64,000 nucleotides of DNA from Bog-532 sp963720945 (GCA_963720945.1 CAVRHH010000012.1:1-64000); one strand, 5' to 3'. Shown: positions 33,788 through 43,725, counted from the first letter of the stretch. Notes: a model not told the origin generated them from the letters alone. Program-made: numbers and translations.

Positions 33788-35854
33788 TCAGTTCAGCCCG
33801 GGATCGTCGGGAAAGGTGGCCGTGAACGCCATCTCGCCGCCTTGCCGGCGCAGGACCGCCGACCACAGGCCCTCCGGCTCGACCGCGAACGCGTCCGACG
33901 GCTCGGCGTCGACCACGTACCACGCCCCCTCATCGATCTCGGCCTTCAGCTGGCCGGGAGCCCAGCCGGCGTACCCTGCGTAGACCCGGAGCCGGTTGAT
34001 GGCGGGGGCGAGCAGGTCCGGTGGCGTGTCGAGATCGACCAGCCCGAGCCGGGAGACCGCCGCGGAGCCGTCCAGGGAGTGCCAGCCCAGCGGCTCGGCG
34101 TCGCCGGGAACCGAGGCGATCGCGAGCGCGCTGCTGGGAGCCACCGGGCCGCCCTTGAACACCACCGAAGGCCCCGTCACCAGCTCTGACCAGGACTCGA
34201 GGACGCGGCCCACGGGAACGTCGGTAGGCCGGTTGAGGACGACGCCCAGCGTTCCCTCGCCCGGTTCGTGCTCGACCACGAGGACCACGGTGCGGCGGAA
34301 GTTCGGGTCGCCGAGCACCGGCGTGGCAACGAGCAGGCAGCCGGTCAGCCTCTCCGTGGCCATTTCGTCCATGTGCCCATCATCATCCGTGGCTAACGGT
34401 TTCGTCCGGCCCGGCCGCAGCCAGCCGCCGGCAGGGGGTGCCGCGGCCGGCGGCTGCGGGCGGGAGCCGGACGCGGCGCCGCGGACCGCCGCGGCCACGG
34501 CGGACGCCACGTCCGGGTGGAAGACCGACGGGATGATGTAGTTCGGCCCGAGTTCGTCGGCGGTGACCACATCGGCGAGCGCTCGCGCCGCGGCGACCAG
34601 CATGTCATCGGTGATCGACTGGCTCTGCGCGTCGAGCAGGCCCCGGAAGACCCCAGGGAAGGCGAGCACGTTGTTGATCTGGTTCGGGTAGTCGCTGCGG
34701 CCGGTGGCGATCACGGCCGCGTACTCCCTGGCCTCATCCGGGTCGACCTCGGGCTCGGGGTTGGCCAGCGCGAAGACGATGGCCTCGTCCTTCATGGACG
34801 CAATGTCGCTGCCACGCAGGATGCCGGGCGCGGACACGCCGATGAACACGTCCGCGTCCACGATGGCGCCGGCCAGGTCCCCGGCGTAGCAGGGGGAATT
34901 GGTGTTGTCCGCGATCCAGCGCAGGCTCTGATTTCCCCGCAGGTCGTCCCGGCCGCGGTAGACCGCGCCTTTGTCGTCGCAGACGCAGACGTCCTTGGCT
35001 CCCGCCGCGAGCAGCAGCCGCAGCACGGCGGTCCCGGCGGCACCGGCGCCCGCCATCGCGATGCGGACGGCGCTGAGGTCCTTGCCCACCACGCGCAGCG
35101 CGTTGGTCAGCGCGGCCATGACCACGATGGCCGTGCCGTGCTGATCGTCGTGGAAGACCGGGATGTCGAGGAGGCCGCGCAGCCTGTTTTCCACCTCGAA
35201 GCAGCGCGGCGCGCTGATGTCCTCCAGGTTGATCCCGCCGAAGCCCGGCGCGATAGCCTGGACGGTACGGACGATCTCGTCGGTGTCCTGCGTGCCGAGG
35301 CAGATCGGCCAGGCGTCGATGCCGGCGAACCGCTTGAACAGCGCGGCCTTGCCCTCCATGACGGGCAGCGCAGCGTAGGGACCGATGTTGCCCAGGCCGA
35401 GCACCGCCGATCCGTCGGTGACGACCGCGACGCTGTTGCGCTTGATGGTGAGGCGGCGGACGTCATCGGGATTGCTCGCGATCGCCAGCGACACGCGCGC
35501 TACCCCGGGCGTGTACGCCATGGACAGCTCATCCCTGGTGCGCAACGGCACCTTGGACCGCATTTCGATCTTGCCCCCGAGGTGCAGCAGGAAGGTCCGG
35601 TCGCTGACCTTGTGCACCGCGACATCGGACAGCGCCGACAGCGCGGCGACGATCGCCTCCGCGTGCGCGGTGTCCCGGGCGGCGCAGGTGACGTCCACCC
35701 GCAGGCGTTCGGGCCCGGAGGCATTCACGTCGAGCGCGGTGACGACGCCCCCGGCGTGCTCCACGGCCCGGGTGATCTCGCTGACGGCGCGTCCGCGCGA
35801 GCCGACCTCCAGCCGCACGGTCATGGAGTACGAAATGCTGGGCGCCATGGCCAT
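33788..35854 (-). CDS. Malic enzyme fused to YqgE/AlgH domain
   Basis: One 688-aa frame. Residues 1-90 form an ACT-like domain (YSMTVRLEVGSRGRAVSEIT). Residues about 95-465 are an NAD(P)-dependent malic enzyme: YTPGVARV (catalytic Tyr), VMEGKAALFKRF (Lys), FHDDQHGTAIVVMAAL (metal), AGAGAAGTAVLRLLLAAGAK (Rossmann) and SDYPNQINNVLAFPG. It converts malate to pyruvate and CO2. A Pro/Ala linker then leads at M495 (34372) to a complete YqgE/AlgH (DUF179) domain: LTGCLLVATPVLGDPNFRRT and LGVVLNRPTDVPVGRVLESW. In most genomes the two are separate genes. No stop or Shine-Dalgarno separates them here. The fusion could be real or caused by a base error. ATG 35854 has GGAAG upstream. Confidence 0.85.
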   Translation of the reverse strand: MAMAPSISYSMTVRLEVGSRGRAVSEITRAVEHAGGVVTALDVNASGPERLRVDVTCAARDTAHAEAIVAALSALSDVAVHKVSDRTFLLHLGGKIEMRSKVPLRTRDELSMAYTPGVARVSLAIASNPDDVRRLTIKRNSVAVVTDGSAVLGLGNIGPYAALPVMEGKAALFKRFAGIDAWPICLGTQDTDEIVRTVQAIAPGFGGINLEDISAPRCFEVENRLRGLLDIPVFHDDQHGTAIVVMAALTNALRVVGKDLSAVRIAMAGAGAAGTAVLRLLLAAGAKDVCVCDDKGAVYRGRDDLRGNQSLRWIADNTNSPCYAGDLAGAIVDADVFIGVSAPGILRGSDIASMKDEAIVFALANPEPEVDPDEAREYAAVIATGRSDYPNQINNVLAFPGVFRGLLDAQSQSITDDMLVAAARALADVVTADELGPNYIIPSVFHPDVASAVAAAVRGAASGSRPQPPAAAPPAGGWLRPGRTKPLATDDDGHMDEMATERLTGCLLVATPVLGDPNFRRTVVLVVEHEPGEGTLGVVLNRPTDVPVGRVLESWSELVTGPSVVFKGGPVAPSSALAIASVPGDAEPLGWHSLDGSAAVSRLGLVDLDTPPDLLAPAINRLRVYAGYAGWAPGQLKAEIDEGAWYVVDAEPSDAFAVEPEGLWSAVLRRQGGEMAFTATFPDDPGLN

Positions 35855-36222
35855 AGTGCTTCCGCCTTCCCTGGCACGGCCCCGGTGTTATTGCCGCCGG
35901 CCGTTCACGCGGGCGCGACACACACCCGCATCCGCTCGCTGATCCTGAATAAACGCTTACCGGTGCTGCCCCGAAAGACCCTAGCTGGGCTTTCAGCGGC
36001 GGCGTGGCCGTTCGCAGCGCCGCCATCAAGGGTACGACGGCCACCTGACACCCTTAGCGGTGCCGCCAGGGGTGCCAACCGGCGGCTGTTAGCGCGTAAT
36101 CTGCAAGAATGGCGCGGGAAACTGCGGTGCGGGATGCGATGGAGCAGCCGCCGCTGGCACATGATGGCCGTGCTCCGGCCGGGCTGGACGCCGTCCCAGA
36201 CGGCGCCGATGGGGGGAGCCTG
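35855..36222. other. Intergenic region upstream of malic enzyme and MarR
   Basis: Divergent promoter region of the malic enzyme fusion and the MarR gene. The frame of MarR is open back to 36109, but sequence before 36223 is not protein-like. No palindromic MarR operator or sigma-70 box is obvious to me. Confidence 0.4.
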
Positions 36223-36672
36223 GTGAACGGCGGCTCCACGCAGATCGACGCGACGCGCCTGCGGGTCGCGATCGCCCGGCTTTCCCGGCGGCTCCGCCAC
36301 CACGAGCTCGCGGGGCTGACCCCCACGCAGCTGTCGGCCCTTGCCACGGTCGAGCAGGCGGGCCCGCTGCGGCTCGGTGACGTCGCCGCCGCGGAGGGGA
36401 TCGCGCCATCCACGCTGACCCGGATCGTGACCGCACTGGAGGAGTGCGCGTACGTCAAGCGGTGCGCCGTACCGGGTGACGCGCGGGCCAGCACGCTGGC
36501 CATCACGCCGCGGGGGCACGAGGTGCTGGAGCGGATCCGGCAGGAGAGCACGGCCATGCTCGCGGAAAGCCTGACCATGCTCGGCACGGACCAGATCGAG
36601 GCGCTGGGCCGGGCTCTCCCGGCGCTCGAGCAGCTCGCCGAGGTCGACCCCCGCGAGAGCCGCGCGCGCTGA
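36223..36672 (+). CDS. MarR-family transcriptional regulator
   Basis: A 149-aa winged-helix regulator. GTG 36223 is chosen because GGGGGGAG (36211-36218) lies just upstream; earlier in-frame starts at 36109 give a non-conserved tail. The helix-turn-helix is PLRLGDVAAAEGIAPSTLTR followed by IVTALEECAYVKR; the wing is CAVPGDARASTLAITPRG. It probably senses a small phenolic or similar ligand. Its target is unknown; the divergent malic enzyme gene is the nearest candidate. Confidence 0.88.
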   Translation: MNGGSTQIDATRLRVAIARLSRRLRHHELAGLTPTQLSALATVEQAGPLRLGDVAAAEGIAPSTLTRIVTALEECAYVKRCAVPGDARASTLAITPRGHEVLERIRQESTAMLAESLTMLGTDQIEALGRALPALEQLAEVDPRESRAR

Positions 36673-36678
36673 GCCGCC

Positions 36679-36704
36679 GCCGGCGGCCTTCAGGAGCCGC
36701 CGGC
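36679..36704. terminator. Hairpin between convergent genes
   Basis: GCCGGCGGC (36679-36687), an 8-nt loop, and GCCGCCGGC (36696-36704) form a perfect 9-bp stem between the convergent MarR and esterase genes. There is no U tract, as is usual for high-GC actinobacterial terminators. Confidence 0.5.
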
Positions 36705-36727
36705 CGCCGCTCCCGGCCGGCCTCCTT

Positions 36728-38947
36728 CTAGGGCACGTTCAGGCTCTCCTGCTCCAGAGCGGCCAGGGCCAGCGGAACCCAGCCGCTGTCCCAGCTGTGA
36801 ACCATCGGGGTCGGTGTCTCGGTGGTGTGCGCGATACCTTCCACGGTGAGCAGGGAGTCGTAGTCCGTCATGTCGCTCTGGAAGGCGCTGTAGCCGCCGA
36901 TCCAGATCCGGTTGGTCCCGGTGAACGGCGCGGCGTGCGCGTCGACGAAGGCGGGCGTCAGGCGGTAATTCGCCTGGAAGTTCGCATCGGTGCCGTAGTC
37001 GTTCGCGGAACTTGAACCGTACTCGTCGTAGCTCGACATGTCGGCCGGGAAGTCCCACGACGCGGCGAGCGTGAACAGATCCGGGTGCTTCAGCAGCAGG
37101 TCCTGCGCACCGATACCCGACTTGGAGAAGCCGATCAGCCAGTTCTGCTCGGTGCCGGTTGTGGCCAGATTCGCCTTGACCCACGGCTCCAGCTCCGTCG
37201 TCATGAACGTCTCGTACTGCAGATTGGGATCGTTCGGATTGTTCGCGTACCAGGGGTCAATCCCGAAAGACGGCTCGACAATCGTGAGGTTGTACTGATT
37301 CTGGGCGTTGGCCGCCTCAAGCGTCGCTATGCCATCCCCGAAGCTGGTCCCCTGGCCGGGCTCAACCGGCAGCGCGAACAGGAAGTTGTGCGCGACACCG
37401 GCCGCGGGGCTGGACGGGCGGAGGACCCGCAGGATCTGCGGCCCGTACCCGTCGTTGGCGGAGATCATGTCGTAGGACTGGACGCCGTTGGCGTCCGTGC
37501 TCAGATAGTGGACCTCGAATCCGGCGCTGCCCCCGGACCAGTTGTCGGCCGTCGCGGTGCCGTTGGCCATGATCCCGGGAGCGCCGCCCGTCCAGGTGCC
37601 GTCGTCGTAGGCGGCGATCTTCTCGACGCCGTTCTCGAGGAACGAGAGCGTCGAGCCGACCACCATCAGCTTGAGCTGAGTTCCGGCCGCCAGCGGGCCC
37701 GAGCTGTAGGCATTGCCGAGCTGCGTCCAGTTACCGGCACTGCGCATGAACAGCATCAGTTCGGGGCTGCCGTTGTTCCAGTTGTAGATGCCCAGGTACC
37801 CGTTCTGCCCACCGCCCTGCATCCGTACCGCGGGGCCAATCCACTGGGTGCCCGTCAGCTGGGTGGAGGTCACTTCGACCTGTGAGAACTGATCGCTGCT
37901 GTAGTTCTCGGCGGTCCGAATGTCGCCGGTAGTGCCGCTGGCGCTGGTGCCGGTGACAGCCTGGGAGGAAATGGCCAGGCCGCCGTCGCTCATGTCGGTC
38001 CAGCCAGATCCGAGCGGCCCATCCGCCCGGTTGAAGTTGTCCGAGCCGCTGCCGGACGCCGTCGTGCAGGTGACGGCGACGTTGGTGATGTTGGCGGACC
38101 CGACGGTGCCGGAACCGTTCGCCACCGTGCACGCCTGGCCGGCCGGGCTGCTCTGCACCGTCACGTTGTAGGCCGCGCCAGTCCCGAGCGAGGTGGCGAA
38201 GGTGAACCCGCCGTTGGCGCCGACGCTCAGGTCATCGCCACCGTTATCCTGCAGGAAGACGGTGCCGGACAGCCCGGAGACCGTCCCGCCGACCGTATAG
38301 GCGCCGGTCGTCGTCACGTCTCCGCCGGACCAGTTGCTGACCTGGTTGGCGGCGTAGTACAGCCAGATGCCGGGGCTACCGGATGTGATCGTGGTATCCG
38401 TGGCCTGCACCACCAGATCGCCGTTCTGGTACCCCGAGATCGTCGACCCGACCGCCTGGATCTTCCACACGTCCGACGACGGGTTCACGGTCAGGGCACC
38501 GCTCTGCTTCAGCTGAGTCCAGCTCGAGGCGCTGTCCATCCGCCACAGCGACACCGTGTTGGGCGAGTTCCCGTACCACAGGAAATAACCCGTCGAGCCG
38601 CTCAGCCGGACAGCGACCCCCGGCCCGAACTGGCTGGCCGAACTATTCGGCATCGTGGCCTGAGCAAACTGGTCATTACCGAACGCGGTCGCACTCCAGT
38701 AAGCACTATTCACCGCGCCGGCCGTCCCCGCCTGCGCGGTGTTACTGACAATCTGCGGCGCAGCCGTCCCCGCCACCGTCGTCCAGTTACTGCCCAGGGC
38801 GCCGTTAGCCCGGGTGAAGGTATCCGAGACCGTCGCCGCGGACGCCCGCTGCGGGGCCAGCACGGATAGCGGCCCGGTGAGCAGGCAGCAGGCCACGAGG
38901 GCCGCGAGGAGCACACTCGCTCTCTTGCCGGTAATGCCACGCGTCAT
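36728..38947 (-). CDS. Secreted esterase with two LamG/ConA-like domains
   Basis: A 739-aa exported protein. The signal peptide has RGITGKRASVLLAALVACC then LLTGPLSV with an APQRASA cleavage region. Two jelly-roll domains follow (DTFTRANGALGSNWTTVAG and DNFNRADGPLGSGWTDMSDG), the pattern of concanavalin/LamG-like carbohydrate-binding repeats, separated by an Ig-like stretch with a Cys pair. The C-terminal 240 residues are an alpha/beta hydrolase with nucleophile motif GFSKSG and a late His (MVHSWDSGW). It probably deacylates plant or microbial polysaccharide outside the cell. ATG 38947 has GGGG just upstream; the ORF is open to 38998. Confidence 0.8.
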   Translation of the reverse strand: MTRGITGKRASVLLAALVACCLLTGPLSVLAPQRASAATVSDTFTRANGALGSNWTTVAGTAAPQIVSNTAQAGTAGAVNSAYWSATAFGNDQFAQATMPNSSASQFGPGVAVRLSGSTGYFLWYGNSPNTVSLWRMDSASSWTQLKQSGALTVNPSSDVWKIQAVGSTISGYQNGDLVVQATDTTITSGSPGIWLYYAANQVSNWSGGDVTTTGAYTVGGTVSGLSGTVFLQDNGGDDLSVGANGGFTFATSLGTGAAYNVTVQSSPAGQACTVANGSGTVGSANITNVAVTCTTASGSGSDNFNRADGPLGSGWTDMSDGGLAISSQAVTGTSASGTTGDIRTAENYSSDQFSQVEVTSTQLTGTQWIGPAVRMQGGGQNGYLGIYNWNNGSPELMLFMRSAGNWTQLGNAYSSGPLAAGTQLKLMVVGSTLSFLENGVEKIAAYDDGTWTGGAPGIMANGTATADNWSGGSAGFEVHYLSTDANGVQSYDMISANDGYGPQILRVLRPSSPAAGVAHNFLFALPVEPGQGTSFGDGIATLEAANAQNQYNLTIVEPSFGIDPWYANNPNDPNLQYETFMTTELEPWVKANLATTGTEQNWLIGFSKSGIGAQDLLLKHPDLFTLAASWDFPADMSSYDEYGSSSANDYGTDANFQANYRLTPAFVDAHAAPFTGTNRIWIGGYSAFQSDMTDYDSLLTVEGIAHTTETPTPMVHSWDSGWVPLALAALEQESLNVP

Positions 38948-39193
38948 CCCCACGCCGTCCCCCACCGTCCGCACGCCAGCCTGCAGCCTGTGCGCCACGT
39001 TGACGACCTTGGCAGCGCTCGCCGTAGCTCTCGGCTCGGGCCGGGCGATGCCAAGCGGAAGATATGTCCGCGTCGGCGCGTTCTATCCCGGAAGATGTTC
39101 GCAGGTGAGCGCGTATGGCGCAACATCGGCGAACATTTACGTCACAGGACACACCAGGACCGGCCGGTGATACATACCGGCCGGATTGGCCGC

Positions 39194-40287
39194 CTAAAAG
39201 AGCAGGCTGGACAGGGCGGCACGAGCCTTGCTGACCCGCGGATCCCGGGGCGGGAAGACGTCGAACAGGCCGACGAGGCGCGCCCGCGCCTGGTCCCGCT
39301 GCTCGCCCGATGTCCGCCTGACCACACCGAGCAGCCGGTCGAAGGCGTCTTCCGCCTTGCCCGCCGCCACGTCGATGTCGGCCACGCGGGCCTGCGCCGC
39401 CACGTCGTCAGGGTGCTCGGCGGCGGCGCGCCGGGTAGCTGCCTCGTCGTAGGAGTCCAGGCGCTGGAACAGCTCGACGCGGGCCAGCCCGACCTTGGCC
39501 ACCGGATCCGCGGGTGTACTGGCGAGGATCTTGCGGAAGGCGTCGGCCGCGGCGTCCATGTCGCCGCGTTCCATCGCCTGCTGCGCGTCGGCGTACGCCG
39601 GGTTCGACGGCTCCGGGCCCATCGGGCCACCGGGGCCACCGGGCCCACCAGGACGGCCGGGACCGGGCCCGCCGCCGGGACCAGCCGGCCCGCCAGGGCC
39701 GCCGGGCCCACCGGGACGGCCGGGACCGGGCCCGCCGCCGGGACCAGCCGGCCCGGGCCGCCAGGGCCGCTCACGCCGGCTGGCTGGCCGTCCGCCTCCG
39801 TGCCCGGGCCGCCGGCTCCGCCGGGCTGGACCCCCAGCTGCTCGGCTGCGGCGACGACCTGGCTGATCCACTGCCGGACCTGGGCCTCCGGCAGGGCGCC
39901 GAGAAAGCCGTCCACGAGCTGGCCGCCGATAACCGCGACGACCATCGGGATGCTCTGCACCTGAAGCGCCTGGCTGAGACGCGGGTTGGCGTCGACGTCG
40001 ATCTTGGCCAGGATCCACTGCCCGGCCGACTCGCCGGCCAGCTTCTCCAGCACCGGGCTGAGCTGCTTACAGGGGTCGCACCAGTCCGCCCACAGGTCGA
40101 TGATGACGGGCGTGGTGCGAGATCGCTCCACCACCAGGCTGTTGAAGGTCTCTTCCGTGACGTCGATGACGGCGGTCCCCGTAGCGCTGGCCGTCCCGGT
40201 CTGGGCCGTCTGCTGCTTGCGCTGAGCGGCCTGCTGCCGTGCGCCAAGGTCGACGGCACCGTAAATCGAAAAATCCCGCGGCTGCAT
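39194..40287 (-). pseudogene. Thioredoxin-TPR (CnoX/YbbN-like) protein, frameshift in linker
   Basis: The N-terminal 165 residues (from ATG 40287) are a thioredoxin fold with C70-D-P-C73 (LWADWCDPCKQLSPVL) and the cis-Pro region VQSIPMVVAVIGGQLVDGF. The C-terminal part, in a different frame, has TPR helices (YADAQQAMERGDMDAAADAF, then RKILASTPADPVAKVGLARV) and ends RARLVGLFDVFPP...ALSSLLF. The linker is a 63-bp Gly/Pro-coding unit repeated twice (about 39651 and 39714). The second copy carries GGGCC inserted at about 39755, five extra bases that break the frame. Intact homologues act as chaperones for redox-damaged proteins. The slip may be real, phase-variable or an assembly error. Confidence 0.75.
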
Positions 40288-40613
40288 GATTCCATCCTGC
40301 CGTATGCCCGCCGCATCTTAACCAGGACGCCCGCGCATTTCGCCGCCGGCTACCGCTGGCCGGGCCGGGCGGCCCGGCGGGAGCAGGCCCGCGGGATCAG
40401 ATCCGATGGAAATTGTCAGAAAAACCAGAAGTTCGTCCCAACCGCCGTCCCCCACCGCGCGTCTCAGCAAGTGACCCGGACGTTGCAGGGGTGCGTCCGG
40501 GCCAACCGCTTCCGCCCAACCGCTTCCGCACGGCCCAGGGGATGTGTGATAGACCATTGGAATCTCTGACGCACGATGTCAGGCATCCCCGTACGGGGCG
40601 GGATGTGCTGACC
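40288..40613. other. Intergenic region before ECF sigma gene
   Basis: Divergent region between the thioredoxin-TPR gene and the sigma factor gene. The sigma frame is open through most of it (to 40413), but that part is Pro/Arg-rich and not conserved in the family. I see no clear promoter motif or repeat. Confidence 0.4.
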
Positions 40614-41165
40614 GTGACGCTCGGCTCGGTCGCGTCCCAGCCCAGATCGGCGGCCTGCGAGGGGACTTCGGTGCGCACGTTCGGGAAGGCCGACAGGGCG
40701 GCGGCCGAGGAACTGTTCGTCAGCACCTATCCCCGGCTGGCCGGCTGGATCCGGCGCCTGGTCGACGACGATGAGACCGCGCACGAGATCGCGTCGGAGG
40801 CCTTCACGCGGCTGCTCGCCCGCTGGGCTGGCCTGGACAACCCGCAGAGCTACCTGTACACGATCGCGACCAACCTGATCCGTGACCACTGGCGCCGGAC
40901 CGAGCGGGAGCGGCGGGCGATCCGCACCGTGACGGCCGGCACCCCGCGGGACCCGGTCTCCCATCCGGCCGAGGACGTCGACGTCCGTGACCTCATCCAG
41001 GACCTTCCGCAGCGGATGCGCAACGCGTTCCTGCTGCACTACTACGCCGGGTTCGGCGTGCGCGAGGTGGCCGCGCTGCTCGGGCGGCCGGAAGGGACGA
41101 TCAAGGCGGACCTATTCCACGCGCGGGCCCGGCTGAAGGCTTCGCTGGGGGACCGCGATGGATGA
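40614..41165 (+). CDS. ECF-type RNA polymerase sigma factor
   Basis: About 183 aa from GTG 40614 (TLGSVASQPRSAACEG); GTG 40605 with GGGGCGGG upstream is an alternative. Sigma region 2 is RAAAEELFVSTYPRLAGWIR and the run EIASEAFTRLLARWAGLDNP; region 4 is LPQRMRNAFLLHYYAGFGVR then EVAALLGRPEGTIKADLFHA. It directs RNA polymerase to a stress or envelope regulon. The next gene starts inside its last codons (ATGGATGA), so a membrane partner is co-translated and could act as its anti-sigma factor. Confidence 0.9.
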   Translation: MTLGSVASQPRSAACEGTSVRTFGKADRAAAEELFVSTYPRLAGWIRRLVDDDETAHEIASEAFTRLLARWAGLDNPQSYLYTIATNLIRDHWRRTERERRAIRTVTAGTPRDPVSHPAEDVDVRDLIQDLPQRMRNAFLLHYYAGFGVREVAALLGRPEGTIKADLFHARARLKASLGDRDG

Positions 41166-42578
41166 CCGTCACCGCCGGGACGGCCTGGACGCCTGGCTGC
41201 ACGCGCAGATAGAGCCACTGCCGCCGCCGCCCGGGACGTTCGAGATGATCAAGCGCCGCGCACGCCGCCGGCGCTTCCGCCAGGCAGCCGTCGGCGCGGC
41301 CGCCGCGGCCGCCGTGGCCGCGGCGGTCATCGTCGTCCCGCGGGTCGCGACGTCGGTGCTGAACGTCAGCCAGAACCCGGCGGCCAGCGGGGCCGCCGCC
41401 AAGTCCCCGGCCCCCCGGCCAGCGGCCGGACACGGCACGCTCGGCACATCGGGGACCCCGGAACCGGCGGCGGCGAGCGCCGGGCCAGCGCTCTCGCCCG
41501 CGCCGCCCCCGGTACCGGCGGACTTCGCCGCGTCCTCGGCGACGTTTGTCGGCCTCGAGACGGGGTGGGTCATCGGCCAGGCCGGTGTGCCCGGCCAGCC
41601 GTGCGCGAGCCAGGACTGCATATCCGTGGCGCGCACCGACAACGCGGGGCGCAGCTGGTACGGCGTGCCCGCGCCGGCGGCCGGGGCACCCGACGGCGCG
41701 TCCGGCGTCAGCCAGATCCGGTTCCTCAACACCGAGGACGGCTGGGCCTTCGGGCCCCAGCTGTACGCGACGCACGACGGCGGCCAGCACTGGACGGCGG
41801 TCGGCACCGGCGGCCAGCGGGTGATCGCCCTGGAAACCGTGGGCGACCGCGCCTTCGCGATCTTTGCCACCTGCACCGGCACCGGACCGGACTTCGCCGC
41901 GCAGTGCACCAGCTTCAGCCTGTACTCGACTCCGGCGGCCCAGGACAGCTGGGCGCAGGTGTCGCCGGGCGTGTCCGGCCTCGGCAACGGCGGCCAGGCC
42001 GCGTCCGCGTCCCTGGCGCTCACCGGCGGCCGCGGCTACCTGCTCGCCCCGGATGGCACGCTGTACTCCGGGCCGGTGTCCGGGACCGGCTCCTGGCAGC
42101 AGGCCGCTTCCGGCCCGGCGGGCAGCACATCCTGCGGCACCGGAACGGCGCAGCCGGATGGCCAGCCCTCGGGGGCGATGCTCGCCGCCGCGAGCACCTC
42201 CAGCCTGGTACTGGCGTGTGCGGTCCCGGCCGCGTCCGGTGGCGGGGCCACGGTCTTCACCTCCGCGGACGGCGGCGCCATCTGGCAGGCGTCCGGTGCC
42301 GTAGCCGGGGGCACGGTGACCTCCGTGGCGGCCCAGCCGGGGGAGATCATCCTGGCCACCACCGGCGGCCTGGTGGCGTCCCAGAGCAACGGCGCGAGCT
42401 GGCAGGCCGCGCCGGGTTCGGGGGGGACAACGGCCGCGGGGCCGGCGGTTTCCGCTTCGTCGGGATGACCAGCCCGCAGCAGGGCGTGGCCGTACCGGAG
42501 AATTCCGCCGAGCACGCGGTCTGGTTCACCTTCAACGGCGGCCAGAGCTGGCAGCGCTCGCCCGTGGCCGGCGCTTAG
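41158..42578 (+). pseudogene. Membrane Asp-box beta-propeller protein, frameshifted at G7
   Basis: A short cytosolic segment (LDAWLHAQIEPLPPPPGTFE) precedes one TM helix (AAAAAVAAAVIVVPRV), a Pro/Ala linker and an extracellular beta-propeller. Asp-box repeats are visible: ARTDNAGRSWYG, ATHDGGQHWTAV, FTSADGGAIWQ and ASQSNGASWQ. The frame ends at 42468. One more G in the G7 tract at 42420-42426 would continue it as GFRFVGMTSPQQGVAVPENS and VWFTFNGGQSWQRSPVAGA to 42578, adding the fifth Asp box. The missing base is a mutation or an error. By position it may sense the envelope state and control the sigma factor it overlaps. Confidence 0.78.
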
Positions 42579-42692
42579 CGCAGGCGCTTCCCGTGATCGG
42601 CGTCGTTTTCCGCAGCTGCCGCGGAAGAGCCGCGCCGATCATGAGGGGCACGGACGTGCGGGCACGGGGGCGGCTGATGCGGGGCCGGCTGA

Positions 42693-43724
42693 TCACGCCG
42701 TGGCTTCGGGGTCACGGCCGGCGACGGCGTCATCGAGGCGCTGCGCGGCGATCTCGGCGAAGTCGTGGTCGGCTTCCGCGACGCAGGGGAAGCGCCCGGC
42801 CCCGATGGCCGCCACCGAGGCGGACGCCAGGCCGCCGAATGGCTCCCACACCACGTCACCCTCGGCCGTGGCCGCCGCCAGGATGCGGTGCATGAACGCC
42901 AGCGGCTTCTGGTTGAGGTGTGCCGCGGACAGGCTGCCCGGGTTGTACACCCGCGGCGCGGCCCGGCGCATCGTGCCCTTGACCCGCTCGATCCCGTGCA
43001 GTGGGGCCAGCGGCCATACGTTGGTCATCGCGTGCGCGTGCCGCCAGGTGTACCGCAGCGCGTCCCACTCCTTCGCCGTCACCGGGGCCCGGCCGTCGAG
43101 GGAATAGTAGGGCCAGCCGGAGCGGGCGCCGTGGGAGTTGGCGTAGGCGGCCAGCCGCTCGAGCATCTCGCCGGGCGGCCAGTACCAGAGCCAGTCGGCG
43201 GTCAGGTACTTGCGGGTGGCCGCGTTCCGCACGCCGCAGGCCTCGTTCGCCCGGGCCAGCGGCAGCCCGGATCGCTGCCATTCGCGGCGCAGCCACTGCT
43301 GCACGCCCATCGGGCCGCCGGGGCTGCTGATCTCAAATCGCCGCTGGTAGAAGGCACAGACCTCGGTGACTACGGGGAAACGCCGGATGGTCTTGCCGTT
43401 GACGTTGCCCGCGATGTGGGCGATCCCCTTGTCCCAGGTGATGAGCTGAACGTAATCCCAGCCGCTGGCGGCCAGCAGCGGGTGCACCGTCGCCCAGCCG
43501 AGCTCAGTGTTCCAGAACCACAGCGTGGTCGCCGGGGTCGCGTGCCGGCTCCAGGCCCCGACGTGCGGGCGGTACCAGTCCGGCAGGCCACCGGCGCCGG
43601 TCGTGTCGCTGTGAAAACCGCGCACGCCGTACGCGCCGTCACTGATGATCGCAGCGGGCGCGGGCCAGGACCCGTAGGCGTCCAGGGCGTCGCCCCGGTG
43701 CAGCAGGTAGGCGGCGCGGTCCAC
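42693..43724 (-). CDS. Orphan site-specific DNA methyltransferase
   Basis: A 343-aa enzyme. Near the N terminus the catalytic motif IV appears as SDGAYGVRGF (family form DGAYG in place of DPPY), followed by TLWFWNTELGWATVHPLLAA and GKTIRRFPVVTEVCAFYQRR. The SAM-binding motif I comes late (VVWEPFGGLASASVAAIGAG), the beta-class order of N6-adenine/N4-cytosine methyltransferases. No restriction gene is near, so it is probably an orphan epigenetic methylase. It starts one base after the meaB stop, hence co-transcribed with it. Confidence 0.82.
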   Translation of the reverse strand: MDRAAYLLHRGDALDAYGSWPAPAAIISDGAYGVRGFHSDTTGAGGLPDWYRPHVGAWSRHATPATTLWFWNTELGWATVHPLLAASGWDYVQLITWDKGIAHIAGNVNGKTIRRFPVVTEVCAFYQRRFEISSPGGPMGVQQWLRREWQRSGLPLARANEACGVRNAATRKYLTADWLWYWPPGEMLERLAAYANSHGARSGWPYYSLDGRAPVTAKEWDALRYTWRHAHAMTNVWPLAPLHGIERVKGTMRRAAPRVYNPGSLSAAHLNQKPLAFMHRILAAATAEGDVVWEPFGGLASASVAAIGAGRFPCVAEADHDFAEIAAQRLDDAVAGRDPEATA

Positions 43725-43725
43725 G

